A DNA stretch of 64,000 bases from Platanthera guangdongensis (Eukaryota; Streptophyta; Magnoliopsida; Asparagales; Orchidaceae), in contig CM077162.1 of NCBI GenBank assembly GCA_039583875.1, forward strand, positions 162,151,826 through 162,215,825, read 5' to 3'. The notes below the pieces were generated by a model. It searched no databases. It saw only the letters and a list, made by a program, of their open reading frames with translations, and was not told the origin of the DNA. The translations under genes and the position numbers were made by a program. Shown one piece after another: positions 56,450 through 64,000 of this stretch (position 1 is its first letter; each line of letters starts with the position of its first letter).

Positions 56450-58900
56450 AATAGCCTCATACTTAAGCTTTTGTTATTCCAGAGCAAAAGTTTGAGATAT
56501 ACTTATAAGGAATTAAAGAAATTCTAACTTTAACTACCTCTTGAATTAATCGAAAGAAAGATCAAAATAATTATCCGGGGTATAAAAATTAAGTCCTAAA
56601 TTATGACAAAAATTTAAATAGAGGAAGAGTTTCAGCTAAAACCTTCTTGATATAATCAAATAGAAAGCAATAATTGCATTTGTTAGGTTAACAAAAATAG
56701 ATTTGGATTATGAAAACTTTAGCTTATAAGAATTAAAGGAAATAATTCAATTTAAAAATTATACTCTCAAAAAGATTTTAAAATTAAATCTAGAATCGTT
56801 TGAATATGACAGAGGGGGATGTTGTGGTTTATGAAGATGGTTTTGGTTTAGAGGTGAGGTATATTTTTTCTATCAAACCTCTAATGAAATTTTGGTTTGA
56901 ATGTGGATGTTTAAAAAAACGAAATCTTATTTTCCATAACATATAAGTTTTTTTTGAATAACTTCATAATAACTCAATGTATATGTATAGGAAGTATGAA
57001 TTTTATCCTCTTACTCTGTAACATATAATCTTTTAACATATTGGATGTCTATGTTTACGGAACAAAATCTTATTCTCATTGACATAGGTTCTTTTAAGGA
57101 TCAAAATCATGCCAAGTATGACATGAAAAAATGGGGAGATAGGTTTTTTCAGAAAAAAAAATAGGTTTAATAAAAAAGTTTTGAGAGCAACTTTTATAAA
57201 TTGAACGTTCTTATATTTCAAAAAAGACTTGGAGTAAACATAATTGAAATCTAAGGTTATTATGTTCTAATAAAATAAATGTACAATTATTTAGATAAGT
57301 TATAAGTAGTGCTGAAAATAAGTCTCTTATCTAAAATAAAAAAGGCATACGAAATTCTTTAAAACTTAACCCTAGATATCTAAATCTATCGATCTCTAAT
57401 TAATAAACAAATAGTAAACAAAGAATTAATAAAATTAGCTTATAAATAAACTCACAACAAAATTTTTGGAGAGCAAAAAAGGTTAAGAATGAGATATTCG
57501 ATTTATTTTTTCATAGTAAATTGTTTTTGGGATTTTTTTAGAGTTTTTATCTTTTTTTGTATTTTGATTTATTATCTTTTTTTTTTGAATTTAGAGTTAT
57601 TGTCTCTTTTTGGATTTTGGATTTTCTAAATTTTCTTGATTTTTTAGTTTTTATCAAGATATTTACAAGAAAAGGGAGAGAAAGAGGTGTTATTTACAAA
57701 GAAAGCGGGGGGGGGCGGGGAAAGAGAAAGATTTTTTTATAAAAAAGATTAACAAAGTAAAAACACAATATTTCGAAATTTTTGTTTTTAATTTTTTTAA
57801 ATTTTTTGTGTTTTATGAATTTTTTTAGTTTTTTATTATAAAAACCAAAGGATTTTTTAGTTTTAAATTTTTTGCATTTTTTTGTATTTTTGATTGTATG
57901 AAGAAAATATAAGTGCAATACAGAAAACTAAGAATACACCCCCATACTTAAATCCAACATTGTGCTTAATGTTGCAATGTAAGTATGTGGAACAAAACAG
58001 ATAAAATGTAGGATGTACAAAAAAGAAAGAATGAGGGTAGAAACTTCCATGAGATGAGGTCAGGGAGGCCCATTTGGAACCCTGCATTATTTTTGAGTTT
58101 ATAATAACAGAAAGATAACAGAAAAACTAAAAATATAAACTCGGCCAAAAGTTTGCAGGTGGTAGGGGCAAGTGTGTAACTCGTAAGTAGCTAACGTCTT
58201 AGCTATGTGAGCATTACAGAAATGTATTCCCTTATCGCTCACAATAGCTTGAAGCATGCCAAAAAGAAATGAAACAAATTAAAATAAAATAAGTTACACA
58301 AAACATATATAGATTTTTAATAAGAAATTATTATACTTTTTTTGGGTGTTTTTAAGTAGGTTTTTTATTTTTTAGGTGGTTTTAAGTAGTTTTTTTTGTT
58401 TTTGTGGTTTTGTAGCTTTTGTAAGTTTTTTTTAGTTTTTAGATTTTTTGGTTTTTTAGTTTTTTAGTTTTTAGATTTGTTAGTTTTTTAGTTTTTTTTA
58501 ATTCTTGTTTTGTTTGTAGTTATTAGATTTTTTGTTTTTAGTTTTTATAATTCTTTTGGTTTTTAGTGTTTTCATACAAAATAATGAAATTTTTTAGATT
58601 TTATAGTTTTTCTATTTTTTTGTGTTTAGATATTTTTGATTTTATAGTTTTGTCAATTTTTTAGGTTTATAGTTTTTTTTAAAAAAATTGGAAATGGAGC
58701 CATTTCATTTTTTGTTATTTAAATAAATATATATAAAATAATAAGCATAAAATAAACTTTTTTTCTTTAAGTTTTTTTAAGTAGTTTTAGTATTATTATT
58801 ATTATTAGTAATTTTTTTGGTTGGCCATTTTTTTATATAGATAAAGAAATATATGTAAAAGTAATAGTGTTCCAGAGTTTGAAATAATAATACGAAATTA
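56450..58900 (-). other. LardD internal region, non-coding
   Basis: Very AT-rich. From about 57470 to 58870 it is dominated by T-runs (ttttagttttt type), with a G-run at 57706-57720. I find no gag, pol or other domain on either strand. The minus-strand sequence taagtatgggggtgtatt (about 57933-57950) looks like a polypurine tract, but it lies 1.5 kb from the LTR, so it may be a relic of an ancestral boundary. Confidence 0.65.
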
Positions 58901-58917
58901 CCCCGGCAACAGCGCCA
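58901..58917 (-). other. primer-binding site, tRNA-Asp (LardD)
   Basis: The minus strand reads TGGCGCTGTTGCCGGGG, with one mismatch to the complement of plant tRNA-Asp, six bases after the LTR end ...ccatca. Confidence 0.85.
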
Positions 58918-60996
58918 AAAACTTGATGGTTAAAACTCAAAAAATATTATGGTTTAAAACACGCGGCGCCCCGGACGGTTTATTTTAGAAAGAGAATGGA
59001 ATATTTAGGAAGACGGGGCACGCCGATTTATTTGGATATAAAACAGTTGAAACTGAGTTTTAACGAAAGAAGTCAGGTGCACATATCGTGTGTAGTACAA
59101 GATATTTCGGTGGGGAATATCGAGATAGTATTATTCTCGGGGACGGGTTGATTATTTCTACTCTTCCCTGGAGGGAACTATTATTTTACCGAAAATAACT
59201 TGTCGGGTTATTATTTATATATATATAAAAACAGAAAATAAAAGCAGAAAGAAAGGAGTTGATGAAGAATTTAGCGCAACGCTACCAAAAGGTATTTGAA
59301 CTAGAATAAACTTTTAATAAATAGAGATCCTAAATTTCAAATTAATTAAGGCGGAGACTTGGTCGTGGAGTTTCCACAAACATTAGCTCACCTATCTCTA
59401 GGAATATCTCTCACCTGAACATTAAGACTATTCGACCGTGCTCTCGTCCGATGAAAGATTCATCTTAATGCCCGCATTACGATAAGAACCCCGCTATTGG
59501 GTGGGGAACCCAATCCGATAGAATTCTGCACCTCCTCTCCCGAGGGTTAGTGCGAAACTCCCTTTACCCAGGGGTGATTGGTCCATACGCACAGCCTCTC
59601 GGCTAGCTAGCGTATGGACTATGGAAATAGAGCCCACATATCGATATGTGGTTCTACGCATCGTAACCCCGGAGTAAACCTTAAGTAATTTAATTAACGA
59701 GAAAAAGAGGACATTTAATTATTTAAAGCGATTTTATCTGTCTCAACGCTCTTCGATACTAAGGTCTAAGAGCGGTTAGCCACTCATCGGAATGGGGACG
59801 GATTGCGAAAGAAAATTGCATAATTGAAAAGTGCAAGTCCTACTCAAACGAGTAGGCGGGAAATGAAAGCTGTAAACGAAAGCGGTAAATGAAAGCACTA
59901 AAGGAAAGCGATAAGATGCGAGTACTACTCAAATGAGTAGACGGGAAATGAAAGCAGCAAAATTATGAGTCCTACTCAAACGAGTAGGCGGGAAATGAAA
60001 GCAGTAAAAGGACAAGTCATACTCAAACGAGTAGGCGGAAAATGACAAGTCCTACTCAAACAAGTATGCGGAAATTACAAGTCCTATTCAAAAGAGTAGG
60101 TGGAAAATCAAAGTTGAAAATACAAGTCCTACTCAAACGAGTAGGCGGGAAATGACGAGTATTACTCAAACGAGTAGGCGGGAAATGAAAGCGAGTCCTA
60201 CTCAAACGAACAGGAAAAAATAGATGCACACACGCACACACTCTACTGGAATAAAACACATACTCTACAGAAATAAAATGCACACACTCTACTTGAATAA
60301 CACAGAGCAATAAAATCTAACTCATACACTCACACACGCATACAAAAAAGATGAAAAGCGAAGTGATCTAAAAATTAAAACAATTACATTTCTACCGCTA
60401 GAAATTGATAGAAATGCATAAAAAGAGAAAATGAAAGGGGCAAAACGATTTTCAAATAAAAGCAAAAATAAAAGTGCTCGGAAATTAAAAATATTATAAA
60501 TCCATAATTATAACTCCGTAAAAGTGCGTAAAAAGTGAAAATAAAATAAAAAAGAACAAAAAAAGTTTTACAACCTCAAAGAGAAAATCTAAGTTAAAGA
60601 AAAATAAAATCCACTTTGAAATCACTTTTATGAATTTATAAAAATGAATAAAAAGATATAAAATCCTAAATCTATACAAATCTAAGTAAAAATAACTAAA
60701 ACATAAAAACATAAATCTATACTCATACACACACACTCATTTTATAGAAGAGAAAAGAAAAGAAAAAACAAATAAGATTGTTTAAGGAGAGGTGCTTAGA
60801 TCCATTCCAAAATCATATAAAGAAAAGAAAAACACATATTTTATTAAGATAAAAATGTGTTACAAAGGAACTAAAACAAAAAAAAACTAAAGAGAGAGGG
60901 GGGATTTCCCTTACATAGCATAGAATGCATCTAAGCAGCACCTTCCCTAAGCAAAATGGTCCAAAAAATAGAACCCTTGGACCTTACAGAAAGTTT

Positions 60997-61006
60997 CTAT
61001 TTATAG
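60997..61006 (-). promoter_or_regulatory. TATA box of LardD LTR
   Basis: CTATAAATAG on the minus strand directly after the cacgggcgtgt array (61500-61020). The left LTR has CTATTTATAT (plus strand) at the same place, a weakened copy. Confidence 0.6.
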
Positions 61007-61019
61007 GAAAAAATTTCGG

Positions 61020-61500
61020 GTTACACGCCCTAGGTCACGGGCGTGTAGGGGGAATGTAGCTACTGTTGTTGAAGTGATGCAAAAAATTTATTGCTAGTTT
61101 GACTTTGGGGCTGTACACGTGGAAGTCATGGGTGTGACTCTGCTGTCACAGGCATGTAGGTGGCGTGTCAGGAAGGTTTATCTGGGGAAGGCGTCGTGTC
61201 ATTTCGTCATCGGCGCTGTCTTGTCTGGGACAGGTGGAGAGTTTACGAACGTGTCGAATATTGACATGGGCGTGTAGTTGGCTTCGATGAACTTCGAATG
61301 CAGAACGTCGAGCAGGAAGCGTTGAGTGGCGATGGCATTGAGTGCGTGACACGGGGCGTGTCACGGGTTGAACACGAGCGTGTCATTCGGGACACGGGAG
61401 TGTACTTGGCTTTTTCTTTGCAAGCCGCAACTTCTGATGGAATCAAAGCAACACGCCTAGTTCACGAGCGTGACCGTGAAGTACACAGGCGTGTACTTTT
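61020..61500. repeat. cacgggcgtgt array in LardD LTR (right copy)
   Basis: Same as 55800-56290, for example ggtcacgggcgtgtag at about 61034 and gacacggggcgtgtcacgg near 61350. Confidence 0.75.
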
Positions 61501-61668
61501 GAATTTTGAATTTTTCCTGAAAATTTCTGAAAACAGATTTAAAGCTAAGTTAGCAAAAATATATATAAAAAAGAGCATTTTATTAAAGCAAAATAACTAA
61601 AAATAACAAAAATAAACAAAAACGACTTAATTAATGTACGTGAAAATACGTATATTTACAACTTATCG

Positions 61669-62166
61669 CCTCCTTGGCACATGCTGAATTGAGAAAGTGT
61701 GGAACTGCCCTATGAGGCATTTGACCTTCACAAGGTAACATTGGAGAGTTGGCTCTCTAGCCTCAAACTCCACTTTGACTTGAAAAGCCACCACCATTTA
61801 GTCTGTTGAAACCCTTACATCATGCACCCCCAACTTCTTGGCCAGGCGAAGCCCCGCGATCACAACCTTGTACTCAGTTTGGTTGTTGGTGAGTGGGAAG
61901 TGAATGTCTATTGCTTGCTCGATCCTCGTACCATGTGGACTTACTAAAATCACCCCTCCCCCAAAGAAAATCTTCCTTGAAGCTCCGTCCACCAATATCA
62001 CCCATGTTGCCGGTGGAAAGGCTCGGGTTTCCTCAACTGCAGCCCGCATAGTTTACCAGGAAAATCTGACACCCCCGCTTGCGCCTGTCAATTTGATACT
62101 ATGGGGACAAACGAGATATTGAACTCAGCTCTACCGAACCTTTTGCTAATCTCCCAGAGTGCTCTA
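61669..62166 (-). pseudogene. TatF RT end and RNase H
   Basis: On the minus strand: ALWEISKRFGRAEFNISFVP (end of the RT/RNase H connection), then RNase H with TWVILVDGASRKIFFGGGVI, LTNNQTEYKVVIAGLRLAKK and, after a stop, VEFEAREPTLQCYLVKVK ... FHTFSIQHVPRR. It is cut on the left by LardD (the sequence continues at 41602) and on the right by CopG. The catalytic Asp of VDG and the Glu of QTEY are visible. Stops and frame slips make it inactive. Confidence 0.85.
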
Positions 62167-63547
62167 TGTTGAATTTTTTGAAGTGGAAGAGGGTGACCTG
62201 GGCGTCCTGGGTGGACTGTCCGCACGGCCTGTGCGGATAGGGGGTGGAAACCTGACAGGTCGTCCTTGCTATTTCTGGCAGTTTCAGTGGTCAGATCAGG
62301 CGGTCTATGCGGAGTGAACTGGCGACTTGCTAGGATGGCCAGTGTTCCGCAGCGTGTTCTCCAGTTTGCTTTCAGGCGGATAGGATGGTGATCAGCCCAA
62401 GTTGCTGGTTTGTGCAGCTGGCTCTGGAGTTCGCCGGTCTTGTGTGAACTGGCTTTGTATCCACTGGTGTTGTGTTCACACCAGGGATGTTTGGTTGTGT
62501 GGACTTGGTCTGGATTTAGACCAAATCCAGGTCGGCTTAGTCTGGAGGTCGCGCGGCCTGCGCAATTTGGTTTCTTCATCCTCCCATCTCAGCAGCAGTT
62601 TGTTGTGTGCGACTTGTCTGCGAGCTCACTTTCTATGATCTGGAGCTTTGTCCGCAAGTGGGAGAACTGGGGTGGTACACACTGAGTCCTCCTGGTTGGT
62701 GTTATTGTATGGCTGGACTTGGCGGTCTCTCTTGGCTAAGTTGCATCGGACTGGTGTGTGTATCCGCAGCCTTTGCGGATAGACTTGTTGTTCGCATTGG
62801 ACATGACAGTTATTTTATCGTCTAGGGTGGTGATCACACTCCTCTCCACGCCTATAAATAGGACCCCATGTCATATCATCAATACCGAGTGAACAGTAAG
62901 TCAACTCGTGGAAATTTATTGCGGTTAGGGTTTTCTATCCACGCGGTTTGAAGAGGTTTGACCAGTTTGTGCTGTGTAGGTTGTGCGGATAGTGCTGAAG
63001 AGCCAGGAATTTGGTTCTAACTGAGTGCGGACTCTGTGGGTAATAGCCAGCGGTTTTCAGCAGGTCTCGGCTTGCGACTAAGCGGTTTCTCTTCTACAAC
63101 TTCCCTATTTAAATAAGCTATCCACCTCTGGGCGGCTTGTTCAGTTCGGTGGCAGTACTCCGCGTGTTCTGGCGGCTAGGCGACCTCGCGGTCAGGCGGC
63201 CTGTAATTCAACGGCTAGAGTTCTTCAGCAGCACTGAAATAACGGGTAGTCCGCGCGGCTTGTTGCGGTCTTGCGCCCAGGTGGCTTCAGCGGACTCCTT
63301 AGCAGTTAGCAGCAGAACCGGTGGTTTCTTCTTGAGGCCGCGCAGTTTATCTTCAGCTTGTAATTTTTTTGCTCCATCAAATACATTGGAAATCATGTCT
63401 CGCCATGTATGCCTCATTGTGTAAAGATATTTTTTTGATTTGTACAAAACTCTTGCTCTTCTTGTTGTGCTTTGTCTTGCTTGGGCTCAGTGTGGTTGTG
63501 TGTTATTGCTCCTGGTGTCCCAATTTTCGCTATCACAAATTATTTCA
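62167..63547 (+). repeat. 5' LTR of CopG
   Basis: TGTTGAATTTTTTG...ATTATTTCA, about 1381 bp. U3 has repeated tgcggat / gcggcct / ggcggcttgt sites, with the hairpin CCGCAC-ggcct-GTGCGG at 62220-62236. TATA box CTATAAATAG at 62852-62861. Confidence 0.75.
62852..62861 (+). promoter_or_regulatory. TATA box of CopG LTR
   Basis: CTATAAATAG followed by gaccccatg, about 700 bp into the LTR. Confidence 0.65.
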
Positions 63548-63560
63548 TGGTATCAGAAGG
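63548..63560 (+). other. primer-binding site, tRNA-iMet (CopG)
   Basis: TGGTATCAGAAGG directly follows the LTR end tttca. Confidence 0.85.
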
Positions 63561-63634
63561 ATCAGTGGCTGAGCAGTGATCAATCATTGGTTGCTTGTCT
63601 GCTTCTGAGAGTGTAAGTAACCAATGTGTGTGTA

Positions 63635-64000
63635 ATGGGAGGAAGTTAAGAAAGAGGTCTTGGAATCGAACTCCTTACACCGACTAATTACAAGAAGTGG
63701 AAGTCGTGTATGGAGAGTAATCTATTGGGCGAGGACCTTTGGAAATTCGTCGGAGGAGACGAAAGGCAGGAGGTTACTGTTGTCGCAGGTGCTGGTGCTG
63801 ATACGGTGAAAGCTTGGAGGAAGACTAATGATAAAGCTGGGTTTGATCTCAAGCGGGCTATTTCACAAGAACTCTTTGACCACATCATTAGATGTGGGTC
63901 TGCTGCGGATATTTGGACTTCCCTTGACGGGTTGTTCAACAGAAAGAATGTAACTCGGCTACAGTTTCTGGAGAATGAGTTGGCAATTGCCACTCAAGGT
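63635..64000 (+). pseudogene. CopG gag, 5' part
   Basis: Copia Gag N-terminus running off the window: LLTPTNYKKWKSCMESNLLG, DLWKFVGGDE, AWRKTNDKAGFDLKRAISQE, DHIIRCGSAADIWTSLDGLF, VTRLQFLENELAIA. The likely ATG at 63635 is followed by TAA at codon 5 (MGGS-stop-ERGLG), so this copy may not be translated from there. An ATG in the same frame at 63709 would skip the first motif. Confidence 0.75.

Larger units (their letters stand above)
41608..61668 (-). mobile_element. LardD: large non-coding LTR element
   Basis: LTRs of about 2.75 kb: 58924-61668 and, split by SireH, 41608-42141 plus 54234-56449. TSD cctcc at 41603-41607 and 61669-61673. On the minus strand the LTR starts TGATAAG (CGATAAG in the right copy) and ends CCATCA (CTATTA in the left copy). 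tRNA-Asp primer-binding site at 58917-58901. The 2.4-kb internal part encodes nothing I can recognise, so it is a LARD-type passenger that would depend on another element, perhaps Athila-like given the primer. Confidence 0.9.
58924..61668 (-). repeat. 5' LTR of LardD
   Basis: 2745 bp, uninterrupted copy. The promoter-like CTATAAATAG is on the minus strand at 61006-60997. Confidence 0.92.
4923..62166 (-). mobile_element. TatF: outermost Ty3/gypsy Tat-like element
   Basis: Read on the minus strand, the layers not due to later insertions are, in order: end of RT/RNase H (62166-61669), end of RNase H, integrase (41602-40150), tandem repeats (40135-39041), two genes on the opposite strand (38619-36694, and 36296 down to 5719 in three pieces), a polypurine tract (about 5545-5524) and a truncated 3' LTR (5523 to about 4945). 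Insertions interrupting it are AthC, TatE, LardD and CopG. Removing AthC and LardD gives matching flanks (TSDs gttat, cctcc), and TatE gives a near match, which shows that this is one element. The 5' LTR, gag and most of RT lie beyond the window. Confidence 0.8.
62167..64000 (+). mobile_element. CopG: Ty1/copia element, 5' part
   Basis: LTR 62167-63547, tRNA-iMet primer-binding site, then the start of gag to the window edge. The left boundary is where TatF coding sequence (LQKIQHRALWEISKRF frame) stops and TGTTGAA begins. The other LTR and the TSD are outside the window. Confidence 0.8.

Noticed and set aside
57930..57960. LTR boundary of another element at taagtatgggggtg (minus)
   Set aside because: No TG..CA LTR, partner or TSD could be found next to it; kept only as a possible relic polypurine tract.

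Overview
This looks like plant nuclear heterochromatin, most likely from a eudicot. The window is almost entirely a nested stack of LTR retrotransposons. The primer-binding sites match plant tRNA-iMet, tRNA-Asp and tRNA-Phe, and the proteins are plant Ty1/copia (SIRE-like) and Ty3/gypsy (Athila-, Tekay- and Tat-like). I see no convincing single-copy host gene, tRNA, rRNA or CRISPR array. All element names used here are my own labels.

Layout. The outermost layer is TatF, a Ty3/gypsy Tat-like element on the minus strand. It runs from a truncated 3' LTR at about 4.9-5.5 kb to RNase H at 62.17 kb and then off the window. It has been opened several times. (1) AthC (6672-27590, +, Athila-like, TSD gttat) contains TekJ (11716-25894, -, Tekay chromovirus, TSD gttag), which contains CopI (17425-22119, +, young copia, TSD cgtat). 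(2) TatE (27623-35976, +, Tat-like without pol, TSD acgag/acgcg) lies 27 bp beyond AthC. (3) LardD (41608-61668, -, non-coding LTR element, TSD cctcc) contains SireH (42142-54228, +, SIRE-like copia with an extra ORF, TSD gaagg). (4) CopG (62167 to beyond 64000, +) starts inside TatF RNase H. On the far left, a decayed SIRE-like copia (SireA, about 512-4115) is fused to the 3' end of a CopI relative (CopB, about 4137-4922).

Most interesting biology. First, TatF and TatE are related elements in opposite orientations. Each carries, between its 3' tandem repeats and its 3' LTR, two genes on the antisense strand (called aORF-a and aORF-b here). These have their own TATA boxes and GT-AG introns readable only on the antisense strand. 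TatE lost the whole of pol but kept this module. Second, all nine LTR families here, copia and gypsy alike, carry an array of short family-specific dyads, mostly just upstream of the TATA box. Examples are GTGTCGACAC, AGACCGCGCGGTCT, GCCGAGCTCGGC and TCGTCGA/TCGACGA. Some cores recur in unrelated superfamilies, and in SireH the same hairpins also occur inside gag coding sequence and in the spacer after pol. Third, CopI has LTRs differing at one base and an intact 1071-codon pol, but no gag.

Most other coding regions are broken by frameshifts and stops, several of them CAG-to-TAG or TGG-to-TAG. All boundaries were placed by eye from LTR alignment, TG..CA ends, target-site duplications, primer-binding sites and polypurine tracts.
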